NCBI GenBank assembly: GCA_021797055.1 | Contig: JAKAAI010000005.1 | Coordinates: 1-46,511, forward strand | Source of the DNA: Thermoplasmata archaeon | GTDB taxonomy: Archaea > Thermoplasmatota > Thermoplasmata > Thermoplasmatales > Thermoplasmataceae | Length of the DNA stretch: 46,511 nt | Direction of reading: 5' to 3' | Part shown: piece after piece, positions 9,251-16,647 of the stretch | Layout: each line of letters opens with the position of its first letter | Numbering within the stretch: position 1 is the stretch's first letter | Translations under genes and position numbers: made by a program | Notes under the pieces: generated by a model | The model's input: the letters and a program-made list of their open reading frames with translations, nothing else | What the model was told of the DNA's origin: nothing | Database searches by the model: none

Positions 9251-9495
9251 TTTTCACTGCCATCTTTCTTATATTTGCCATCATACTGATCTTTACGTCT
9301 ATCAAGGCTGTCCATGACAAAAACATCGTTCACTCCGCGACATGGCTGATGTTTTTCCTATTTTCAATGGCGGGGGTATTTGTTTTTCTTGGCGCATCCC
9401 TAATTGCGTCAATAGAGCTGCTTGTGTATGTTGGTGCTATTGTTACTGTGCTTGTCTTTACACTCATGCTTACTGGAGGCAAAGAGTTTGAATAA
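9247..9495 (+). CDS. nuoJ: NADH-quinone oxidoreductase subunit J, N-terminal half
   Basis: Encodes the first 82 residues of a NuoJ/ND6-type membrane subunit: about three membrane helices with HSATWLMFFLFSMAGVFVFL and the conserved ELLVYVGAIVTVLVFTLML segment that forms the pi-bulge helix of complex I. The frame ends at TAA just after GGKEFE. The rest of NuoJ follows in another frame as a separate gene overlapping by eight bases. Because the second gene has its own start and Shine-Dalgarno, this looks like an evolved gene split rather than a sequencing error. Split NuoJ genes are known in other archaea. Confidence 0.88.
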   Translation: MIFTAIFLIFAIILIFTSIKAVHDKNIVHSATWLMFFLFSMAGVFVFLGASLIASIELLVYVGAIVTVLVFTLMLTGGKEFE

Positions 9496-9706
9496 GAAAG
9501 CTTTTGCCGCTGTCGCAGTATTTTTCCTGGTAATTTTCGGCACGCTGCTAAGGAGCATAACTAATTTCTCAGAGGTTGTGCAGAATGTCACAGGTATAGC
9601 TGCGGATTTCTATTCAACCTATGTAGTTGCATTTGAGTTGCTTTCGTTGATACTTGTAGGCGGGATAATTGGAATGTTTTACATAACATCAAAGGAGGAA
9701 GATTGA
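9488..9706 (+). CDS. NADH-quinone oxidoreductase subunit J, C-terminal half
   Basis: A 72-residue membrane protein (MNKKAFAAVAVFFLV... to MFYITSKEED) matching the last two helices of NuoJ, including VAFELLSLILVGGIIGM. I place the start at TTG 9488 because a GGAGG Shine-Dalgarno sits at 9475-9479, eight bases upstream. An upstream ATG at 9422 in the same frame would add 22 residues that are only a frame-shifted reading of the first half. It overlaps the first nuoJ gene by eight bases, so translation is probably coupled. It stops immediately before the nuoK ATG. Confidence 0.8.
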   Translation: MNKKAFAAVAVFFLVIFGTLLRSITNFSEVVQNVTGIAADFYSTYVVAFELLSLILVGGIIGMFYITSKEED

Positions 9707-10000
9707 ATGATACTCGCGATACCTCAAACCCTGTCACTTCTTCTCTTCTGTGTTGGTCTTTACGGTGTGATGACATCTAAAATCGGAATAAAGATGTTGA
9801 TCTCACTCGAAATTATGATAAATTCAGCTGTTCTGAATCTGATTTCAGTTGCTGGGGCTTCTTCTGATCCGCTTGTACTGGCATTATTTGTAATTGCGAT
9901 TGCTGCAGTTGAATCTGTTGTAGGATTCAGCCTGCTGGTAGCAATTTACAGGAAATTCGGCAAGGTGGATATTCCACTATTGAGTGAGATAAAGGGTTAA
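9707..10000 (+). CDS. nuoK: NADH-quinone oxidoreductase subunit K
   Basis: Small membrane subunit (97 residues, three helices), related to MrpC, in the proton-translocating arm. The family pattern is clear: GLYGVMTSKIGIKMLISLEIMINSAVLNLISV, with the conserved helix-2 Glu, and then a third helix FVIAIAAVESVVGFSLLVAIYR with the second conserved Glu. Its ATG directly follows the stop of the second nuoJ gene without spacing. nuoL begins 4 bp further on. Confidence 0.95.
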   Translation: MILAIPQTLSLLLFCVGLYGVMTSKIGIKMLISLEIMINSAVLNLISVAGASSDPLVLALFVIAIAAVESVVGFSLLVAIYRKFGKVDIPLLSEIKG

Positions 10001-10004
10001 TATC

Positions 10005-11897
10005 ATGTATTTCGCAGGTTGGTTTATATTTCTGGCACCACTGATCGCTTCCCCTATAGCATTAGTTACAGGCAGGAGCAGGAAGGTACTGGCAGGTGCA
10101 ATTGCTTCAACATCAATAGCAATTTCACTTGCACTCTCAGCTTACGTTTATTTTACGATTGGAAATGCAACTGTATATCAGTCTTATTCATGGTTCGCAA
10201 ACCTGAGATATGGTATCTATATTGATCATCTGGCCATTGTAATGGTCATTATGGTTTCTTTTGTCTCACTGATGATCCACCTGTTTGCAACCTATTACAT
10301 GGGAAAAGACCCGAATAAGCATGTTTATTTTGCTGAGACAGCTCTATTCACAAGCGGAATGCTCGGCTTGATTCTTGCATCCAATCTTGTTATTCTTTTC
10401 CTGTTCTGGGAGCTGGTTGGTCTATGCTCCTATCTGCTTATAGGTTTCTGGTACTTCAAGCCAAATGCTGCATCTGCAGCCAAGAAGGCATTCATAGTTA
10501 CAAGGGTAGGGGACATGTCTTTAATAATAGGTCTGGCAATCCTCTACGCTTCACTTTCCGGTGCTTTACCCGGGAGAGATCCTCTCAGTATACCCTACCT
10601 GATACAGAACGCATCAGCTGTAGCAACTTATCTTGGTTCAGGCAAACTTGCTCTCATTACTATCCTTATTTTTGGAGGAGCTGTTGGTAAGTCTGCTCAG
10701 TTCCCTCTTCATGTGTGGATTCCCGACGCTATGGAGGGTCCAACAACTGTCTCAGCGTTGATTCATGCAGCCACAATGGTAACTGCCGGTGTTTACCTTG
10801 TTGCAAGGGTATTTCCATTGTTTGAATTCTCTGCATATTATTCTCTCTATATAGTGGCAATAATTGGAGCATTTACAGCGATTTATTCCGGGACCCTTGC
10901 ATGGGTGATGAATGATATCAAGAGGGTGCTAGCATATTCTACAATAAGTCAGATAGGATACATGACTGCAGCAATTGGTCTGGCAGGCATAATAGGTTTT
11001 TCAGGTGTTCCATTTGGAATTTACCAGCTTGTTGTACACGCATTCTTCAAGGCACTTCTTTTCCTGTCTGCAGGTGCCATTCTGATAGCCCTTCTCGACC
11101 TAAGAGATATAAGGAAAATGGGAGGATTGTGGAGAAGGATGCCATGGGCTGTAACCCTGATGTTCATCGGTGCAATAACCCTTGCCGGAATCCCACCAAC
11201 TGCCGCGTTTTTCTCCAAGGGCGAGATAGTTGATGCATCATGGAATTATTATGTTCTTTCGGGTTATAAGATACAGGATATATTTCCTTGGATATTTCTT
11301 GCCTTCGGTGAATTCTTTACTGCTTTTTACACGTTCAGGATGTTTTCAATGGTTGCACTTGGGAAACCACGGTCTTATCTGGCAGAGCATGCAAAGGATC
11401 CACCATTGTGGGCCATTCTACCTTTGATACCGCTTGCAGTACTTGCCTTGGTCTTTGGAATATTCCAGGGCGATTTCTATTCTTATTTATATCCGGGCTA
11501 CACGTCTTTCACTTCCCCCGCCCCACAGCAATTCCTGGTCTACGTTCTGATTGCAATAGGTGTTCTCCTCGGCATTTATGTTGGCACGGGCGACAGATGG
11601 AAATACCTTGACAGTAGCAAGAGCCGTGCATATCACGTGGTTAAGGAAAAATACTACATTGACAAACTGTTTACAAACCTGATTGCGGTTCGCGTAATTC
11701 TGCCACTTTCGGCATCTTTCTCTGGTTTTGAATCAAGATATAATACAGCAAACGAGAAGGCCGGAACAGGCATTTCAAAGTTCGGTTCCATTCTGAGAAA
11801 AATACAGTCCGGCGTTCTTGAAAACTACTTTATTCTCATGATAATAGTCGCTGCGATTGTCTTTCTGATCGTGGAAATAATTGGCGGTGCGATATGA
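10005..11897 (+). CDS. nuoL: NADH-quinone oxidoreductase subunit L
   Basis: Largest antiporter-like membrane subunit, 630 residues with about 16 membrane helices and the long lateral helix at the C-terminus (final residues from about 560). The conserved core is easily seen: FLFWELVGLCSYLLIGFW with the key Glu near residue 138, GKSAQFPLHVWIPDAMEGPTTVSALIHAATMVTAGVYL with the Lys and TTVSA motif, and DIKRVLAYSTISQIGYM. These residues make up the proton channel, suggesting an energy-conserving enzyme. It overlaps nuoM by ATGA. Confidence 0.96.
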   Translation: MYFAGWFIFLAPLIASPIALVTGRSRKVLAGAIASTSIAISLALSAYVYFTIGNATVYQSYSWFANLRYGIYIDHLAIVMVIMVSFVSLMIHLFATYYMGKDPNKHVYFAETALFTSGMLGLILASNLVILFLFWELVGLCSYLLIGFWYFKPNAASAAKKAFIVTRVGDMSLIIGLAILYASLSGALPGRDPLSIPYLIQNASAVATYLGSGKLALITILIFGGAVGKSAQFPLHVWIPDAMEGPTTVSALIHAATMVTAGVYLVARVFPLFEFSAYYSLYIVAIIGAFTAIYSGTLAWVMNDIKRVLAYSTISQIGYMTAAIGLAGIIGFSGVPFGIYQLVVHAFFKALLFLSAGAILIALLDLRDIRKMGGLWRRMPWAVTLMFIGAITLAGIPPTAAFFSKGEIVDASWNYYVLSGYKIQDIFPWIFLAFGEFFTAFYTFRMFSMVALGKPRSYLAEHAKDPPLWAILPLIPLAVLALVFGIFQGDFYSYLYPGYTSFTSPAPQQFLVYVLIAIGVLLGIYVGTGDRWKYLDSSKSRAYHVVKEKYYIDKLFTNLIAVRVILPLSASFSGFESRYNTANEKAGTGISKFGSILRKIQSGVLENYFILMIIVAAIVFLIVEIIGGAI

Positions 11898-13384
11898 TAG
11901 TCCTTTACATATTTCTGTGGGTACTGCTCTCCTCGCTGATAGCTTTTCTATTGAAAAAGGGAAGTGGCTATTTTACTAAGATATCAACAACAGCTACAGC
12001 AATAGTGATCGGATTTTACAGCATTTTCAGATTTGCTTCTGGCTATACTGGCGGTTTTCTCTCAGTATCAAACATCGCGTTATCGAAATCTGCTGGAATA
12101 TATTTCTCGATCGGTGTTTCAGGATTTTCTGACACGCTGCTGATACTAACAGGTATAATATTTGCTACTGCCTCATTCCTGACCGACGAAGAGAAATTCG
12201 GTAAGAACATGATGATGCTGATTCTCCTGACAGAATCAGGGATGATCGGGCTTCTAATTTCTAGAAATTTCATCTTTTTCTACATTTTCTGGGAACTTGT
12301 TCTCGTTCCAGTATATTTCATGATAGGGAGGTTTGGTGGCAACCGGAAGGAGCCAGTTTCGCTGAAATTCTTTGTGTACACGCATATAGGTTCTATCTTT
12401 ATGCTGCTTTCCATATTTGCTCTCTATTCTTATTACGATCTCTATTACCATGCACTCACACTGCAAATGACACCCCTTCTTGCTGCAATGTCTTCAACCA
12501 AATTTGTATCTTTTCTTCCTTCAATATCAAGATTCTTTATACTATTCGGTTTCGTGATTTCGTTTCTTGTGAAACTTCCATCGTTTCCTGTTCACGCCTG
12601 GGTCGCGGATAGTTACGAGGTGGCACCATACCCGGCCACTATTATACTCGCAGGAGCACTTTCAGCGATGGGTGGATACGGTCTTTTCGGTATAATTTTC
12701 CCATTTGCAAATTTGATAGGATACACTGGTCTTGCCATAATAATCGCACTCGGTCTGATCAGTATATCATATTTTGCACTTACCGCCATGTTTCAGCAAT
12801 CCCTAAAGAGAATGATGGCTTATGCTAGTGCTGCTTCCATGGGTTTTGTTACAATCGCATTCGGTGCATCGCTAATAGATGCAGGTTTCCAAAATGCCCT
12901 TGTTTCAGCTTCCGGTGGTATGTTCCAGGTCGCAACCCATGGTATCATCATGCTCTTATTATTCGCATCAATCTATTTCATTTATCAGAAGACCGGAAGT
13001 GAAAGGATACCGTCTCTTGGTGGAATTTACAGGGAGGCGCCGTTTCTCTCGACACTTATGCTGGGTGGCCTTCTTGCGTCACTTGGTCTACCAGGCCTAG
13101 CTGGTTTTGTTGGCGAATTCTCTATTCTCGTGGGATCATTCCAGGCAATTGGGTACTGGATATTTTTGCTAGTATTTGGCATGCTGATAACCGCATCGTA
13201 TCACATATGGGCTGCACAGAAAGCTCTGTATGGACCATACAATGAGAGACTCGGCAAAATATCTGATATCGGTGGTCCAGCACTTGCAATTCTTCTAATC
13301 GTATTCATAATTATACTCATACTTGGGATATTCCCTGCACTATTCTATGGTCCAATTGAAGCTTATGCCGGAGGAATTCTATGA
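11894..13384 (+). CDS. nuoM: NADH-quinone oxidoreductase subunit M
   Basis: Second antiporter-like subunit, 496 residues with about 14 membrane helices. Conserved elements are FYIFWELVLVPVYFMIGRFGG (channel Glu), FLVKLPSFPVHAWVADSYEVAPYPATIILAGALSAMGGYGL (channel Lys and the discontinuous helix), and QQSLKRMMAYASAASMGF. Pro-Gly-rich GLPGLAGFVGEFSILVG near residue 400 is also typical. It sits between nuoL and nuoN with four-base overlaps on both sides. Confidence 0.96.
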   Translation: MIVLYIFLWVLLSSLIAFLLKKGSGYFTKISTTATAIVIGFYSIFRFASGYTGGFLSVSNIALSKSAGIYFSIGVSGFSDTLLILTGIIFATASFLTDEEKFGKNMMMLILLTESGMIGLLISRNFIFFYIFWELVLVPVYFMIGRFGGNRKEPVSLKFFVYTHIGSIFMLLSIFALYSYYDLYYHALTLQMTPLLAAMSSTKFVSFLPSISRFFILFGFVISFLVKLPSFPVHAWVADSYEVAPYPATIILAGALSAMGGYGLFGIIFPFANLIGYTGLAIIIALGLISISYFALTAMFQQSLKRMMAYASAASMGFVTIAFGASLIDAGFQNALVSASGGMFQVATHGIIMLLLFASIYFIYQKTGSERIPSLGGIYREAPFLSTLMLGGLLASLGLPGLAGFVGEFSILVGSFQAIGYWIFLLVFGMLITASYHIWAAQKALYGPYNERLGKISDIGGPALAILLIVFIIILILGIFPALFYGPIEAYAGGIL

Positions 13385-14796
13385 TAACACTGTATTCACT
13401 TGTAACCTATTATCCATTATTCGTTTTAGGCGCCGCTGGATTTATTATTTTAGCACTTGGCATTCTGAGGGCTAAGTCTTTAGTCTACGCTTCTGTTACA
13501 TTTGCGGCATTTGTTCTCTCTTTCTTTTTGATACTTTATCTGCCTCATAATGTCGATCTTGCAGACTATTTTGTGTTCAACGATTTTACAATATACTTCG
13601 CCCTGCTATTTATCGTCTCATCTGCATTCATAACCTATCCGGCACTCAGGAACATAGGAAACAGGAGTGAGATATTCTATGCAATGCTACTTTTTGTAAC
13701 CGTCGGAATGGTTGTTGCCGCATTCAGCTATAACCTTATTACACTTTTCATAAGCTTTGAGGCTGTAAGCATAGGAACTTATGTATTAGCGGGTTATCAT
13801 AAGACTAAACGTACTCTGGAATCAGCTACAAAATATTTCTTCACAGGAACTGTGGCTACAACTTTCATCATCCTCGGATTATCCTATTTCTTCCTTTCTA
13901 CCGGGACATTTGACATTTTATCTCCCGAACACATATCTTCCTCCCCAGACATGCTGATAGCGCTTGGTCTCCTGATCATAGGTTTTGGATTCAAGCTTGC
14001 AATATTCCCGATGCATCAGTGGGCAATCGATACCTACGATGGAACAGAAAATTCAGTCTCAGCTTTTCTATCAACTGGCAGCAAGCTGGTTGCATTCATG
14101 ATAATGTTAAAGGTTTTCATAGTCGGTTTCTCTGGAATGAGCGGCTATGTCTATGGTTTCTTCGCGATACTTGCTGTTGCGACGATGACCTATGCAAATA
14201 TATCTGCACTATCACAGACCAATCTAAAGAAGCTCCTTGCATACTCAAGTGTTGCGCAGGCTGGTTATCTGATACTGGTATTTGCGGTCGCAGGTTACAC
14301 ATCTGGTGGATCTGCCAGCAACTATGCCGTTGCAGCAGGAATGCTGTATTCCCTCGTTTACATTTTCATGAAGGGAGGAGCGTTCCTCACAATGAATTCC
14401 ATAAAGATAATTTCCCCCAAGATTGATGATCTCTCTGGAATGTCAAAGAAGTCTCCCGGTATTGCGCTTTCTTTTTCCGTACTGCTACTTGCCCTTGCAG
14501 GTATACCACTTACAGGTGGATTTTTTGCCAAATTTTACCTGTTCCTTTCCCTGGTGCAGGGTGGTTTATGGTGGCTTGCTGTTGTTGCTATACTGAACAG
14601 TGCAATTTCAGTTTTTTACTATTTCCGCTTGATGATAATCATGTACACAGGAAGCCCGGATGATAATAAATTCCAGACACCGGCCAGTGTGAAGATCCCC
14701 GTTTACTTTTCAGCCGTCATTGTAGTTGCGATTTTCTTCTATTTCAGTATCTTCCTATCACTTTTGCCCATGGCAGCCGGTCTGTTTGGTGGTTAA
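13381..14796 (+). CDS. nuoN: NADH-quinone oxidoreductase subunit N
   Basis: Third antiporter-like subunit, nearest the NuoK end of the membrane arm, 471 residues and about 14 helices. Signatures include LFISFEAVSIGTYVLAGYHK with the channel Glu, GFKLAIFPMHQWAIDTYDGTENSVSAFLSTGSK with the channel Lys, and QTNLKKLLAYSSVAQAGYLI. It completes the L-M-N set. The stop codon is followed by one base and then the ATG of an unknown gene, so the operon continues past the recognised subunits. Confidence 0.95.
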   Translation: MITLYSLVTYYPLFVLGAAGFIILALGILRAKSLVYASVTFAAFVLSFFLILYLPHNVDLADYFVFNDFTIYFALLFIVSSAFITYPALRNIGNRSEIFYAMLLFVTVGMVVAAFSYNLITLFISFEAVSIGTYVLAGYHKTKRTLESATKYFFTGTVATTFIILGLSYFFLSTGTFDILSPEHISSSPDMLIALGLLIIGFGFKLAIFPMHQWAIDTYDGTENSVSAFLSTGSKLVAFMIMLKVFIVGFSGMSGYVYGFFAILAVATMTYANISALSQTNLKKLLAYSSVAQAGYLILVFAVAGYTSGGSASNYAVAAGMLYSLVYIFMKGGAFLTMNSIKIISPKIDDLSGMSKKSPGIALSFSVLLLALAGIPLTGGFFAKFYLFLSLVQGGLWWLAVVAILNSAISVFYYFRLMIIMYTGSPDDNKFQTPASVKIPVYFSAVIVVAIFFYFSIFLSLLPMAAGLFGG

Positions 14797-14797
14797 A

Positions 14798-15163
14798 ATG
14801 AATGTGATCACAGATTTGGAAATTATAAGGAGCGCACTGATGTTCGGTGAAATCGATGATGCAGAATCAAGGATAGGCAGAAAAGTAAGGTCTTATTCTG
14901 CAGCTTACGCATTAACTAAGAAGAAAAAGTATGAGGCGGCCATTAACCTGCTGAAGAGAATGGATGAGATCCTCAGGGGCAAGGAGAAATGTGAATCAAT
15001 CCTTGAATTTGCAGAACAGATAGGAAACGCAGGTTTCCATCAGGTTGGTCCGCGTGAAGCATCTGAATATCTGGAAAACCTTGTCTATTATCTTAAGATT
15101 ATGATCGACCGATATAGCATAAAATTTCCCAAATTCGATTCCAAGAGGTGTTCTGATCTATGA
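14798..15163 (+). CDS. Unknown helical protein at the end of the complex I operon
   Basis: A 121-residue, apparently soluble and mostly helical protein, not assigned to a family. I use the ATG at 14798, one base after the nuoN stop. The reading frame extends upstream to 14726, but that stretch lies inside nuoN. It is rich in charged residues (KKKKYEAAINLLKRMDEILRGKEK), and paired helices of this kind are reminiscent of TPR- or HEPN-like bundles; that is a weak impression only. It overlaps the next small gene by ATGA. Position suggests a role in complex I assembly or electron input, or simple co-expression. Confidence 0.75.
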   Translation: MNVITDLEIIRSALMFGEIDDAESRIGRKVRSYSAAYALTKKKKYEAAINLLKRMDEILRGKEKCESILEFAEQIGNAGFHQVGPREASEYLENLVYYLKIMIDRYSIKFPKFDSKRCSDL

Positions 15164-15408
15164 GTTACAAGGAATGCTTCATTCACGCGGATAAGGATGA
15201 GGATGAGGCGGCAGAGTGCGTCCACTGCCTTAGAAAGCACGGTGAATGGGTATATTTTGACCAGAATTTATCCAGACTTGCCCTTGGTAGGGAACTTTAT
15301 GATAGCTCTGATTCTGATCATATGGAAAGAATCTCAAGGCTTCTTAATATCCGTGACTTGAAAACATATGAAGAAGCTGACGAGAAATTTAATCTCACCA
15401 TGTATTGA
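15160..15408 (+). CDS. Small protein with putative zinc site, end of complex I operon
   Basis: An 82-residue acidic protein of unknown function. Residues 6-23 contain C6-x2-H9 and, ten residues later, C20-x2-C23, with H22 and H27 nearby; the spacing resembles a small zinc-binding knuckle such as a B-box-like finger. The remainder is helical and charged. It starts in the stop of the preceding gene (ATGA) and is the last gene of the operon. Its TGA is directly abutted by the TGA of tatC on the other strand, the two stops making the palindrome TGATCA. Metal binding is inferred from cysteine spacing only. Confidence 0.72.
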   Translation: MSYKECFIHADKDEDEAAECVHCLRKHGEWVYFDQNLSRLALGRELYDSSDSDHMERISRLLNIRDLKTYEEADEKFNLTMY

Positions 15409-16230
15409 TCAAGCATCTACGACGGTCTCTTTTTCCAGACTGGATTTTAATTCAGCTCTACGGGCAAAATAGATGCCTGCGAAATACAGAAATATCATGG
15501 GTATCGCCATAGCCATCATGGTGAATCCAGTTACACCAGGTGACAGTATCAGGCCGAAAAGCAATGCTCCAACTACAGCATATCTCCATTTTTCTTTCCA
15601 ATATGATGCCGAAACAACTCCAAACCTGCTCAGCATCACCATGAAAACCGGAACCTCAAAAGAAAGACCGAAAATAAGTGTATATAAAAAAATAAAGGAG
15701 ACAAGCTTGCTTATGCTTAGATCTGGCACCGCTCCAAGCCCAACATCGTATAGATAGAAAATTCTGAAAAGATCAGGCAGGAAAAAATATATGCCAACAA
15801 ATGAACCCAGGATGAAAAGTATTGAGCCCGGTACGACAATGGATTTCAATGCCTGTAATTCATTTGCTTTCAATCCAGGAGAGACAAATTTTCCGACCTG
15901 GTCAATTGTTAACGGTAGCGTCATGGTAAATGCGAGAAACAGTGCACTGTAAAAATCCGCAACAACACCATCAGTAGGATTCAGTGTTATTGTAACATAA
16001 CCCTTAGTCAGCACATGATGTTCGATAGCAGTGAAGAATTGAGCTCCAATATTATGGAAAAGATCCGGATACAGGAATGTAAAATTAAAACCTAGAAAGG
16101 TTACAGTTCTAAGTTCAAAAATCAGGAAGATTGCAAAAAAAATAAAAAAAACCTTAAGAACCTTCAACAACCTCTGTCTCAGTTCGTCAAGATGTGAGAG
16201 AAAGAGGTTAAGGTAACCTTCATATTCCAT
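15409..16230 (-). CDS. tatC: Sec-independent protein translocase TatC
   Basis: Core receptor of the twin-arginine translocation pathway, which exports folded, often cofactor-bearing proteins. The 273-residue protein starts with the classic cytosolic segment LNLFLSHLDELRQRLLKVL and has about six membrane helices, with FVSPGLKANE and the ELQALK stretch ahead of the third helix and LSFEVPVFMVMLSRFGVVSASYWKEKWRYAVV near helix 5. Its start codon overlaps the tatA stop by one base, forming a two-gene operon with tatA upstream. It converges on the complex I operon with no intergenic bases. Confidence 0.94.
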   Translation of the reverse strand: MEYEGYLNLFLSHLDELRQRLLKVLKVFFIFFAIFLIFELRTVTFLGFNFTFLYPDLFHNIGAQFFTAIEHHVLTKGYVTITLNPTDGVVADFYSALFLAFTMTLPLTIDQVGKFVSPGLKANELQALKSIVVPGSILFILGSFVGIYFFLPDLFRIFYLYDVGLGAVPDLSISKLVSFIFLYTLIFGLSFEVPVFMVMLSRFGVVSASYWKEKWRYAVVGALLFGLILSPGVTGFTMMAMAIPMIFLYFAGIYFARRAELKSSLEKETVVDA

Positions 16231-16517
16231 TAAGATGTCTTGAGTTTTTCAGCTATCTCGGTTTTAAGTGTCGCATCATCCTTGTTCGTTGTGTCAATAC
16301 CAAGAGCTTTCGCGGCGTCTGCAACGTTTTTATTTGGAGAGGATGCAGCGGATGTGGAGGCTGCGGCCCTGAGCTCACGCTCAACATCCATCTTACCCCG
16401 CGTGAACTCACCTGTAGCCCTACCAATGTTTCTGGCAAATTCCGGTAATTTTTTCGTACCAAAAAGAACCAGAATCACAAGGACAATAATAGCCCACTCA
16501 ATTGGTGAATCAAACAT
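16230..16517 (-). CDS. tatA: Twin-arginine translocase subunit TatA
   Basis: Pore-forming or membrane-thinning subunit of Tat, 95 residues. One N-terminal membrane helix (about residues 6-19) is followed by the hinge and amphipathic helix FGTKKLPEFARNIGRATGEF, the family signature. The C-terminal half is hydrophilic, Ala/Ser/Lys-rich and poorly conserved. The start ATG (16517) lies 24 bp from a TATA box on the same strand, so the tatAC mRNA is probably leaderless. No tatB-like gene is seen nearby; many archaea use TatA and TatC alone. Confidence 0.93.
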   Translation of the reverse strand: MFDSPIEWAIIVLVILVLFGTKKLPEFARNIGRATGEFTRGKMDVERELRAAASTSAASSPNKNVADAAKALGIDTTNKDDATLKTEIAEKLKTS

Positions 16518-16536
16518 AATTAACTAATCAAACAGT

Positions 16537-16545
16537 AGTATTTAA
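16537..16545 (-). promoter_or_regulatory. TATA box of tatAC
   Basis: On the minus strand the sequence reads CTTAAATAC, centred about 24 bp before the tatA ATG (16517). Leaderless spacing, as for nuoA. Confidence 0.55.
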
Positions 16546-16647
16546 GTTTTAAACAGAGCACTTAATTGATAGGATTGTTTGTTCACTCACGTGTTGTAAG
16601 TATTTTAAATTTATAGAAATTAAAATATTTCCAGATTACCTGGATTA

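Noticed and set aside
9247..9706. NuoJ split read as a sequencing frameshift
   Set aside because: The second half has its own GGAGG site at correct spacing and a usable TTG start, and divided NuoJ is known in archaea; a true split is more likely, though not proven.
14019..14426. Plus-strand frame of 135 codons inside nuoN
   Set aside because: It is an out-of-frame reading of a conserved membrane protein, rich in Cys and Trp, and without a ribosome site.
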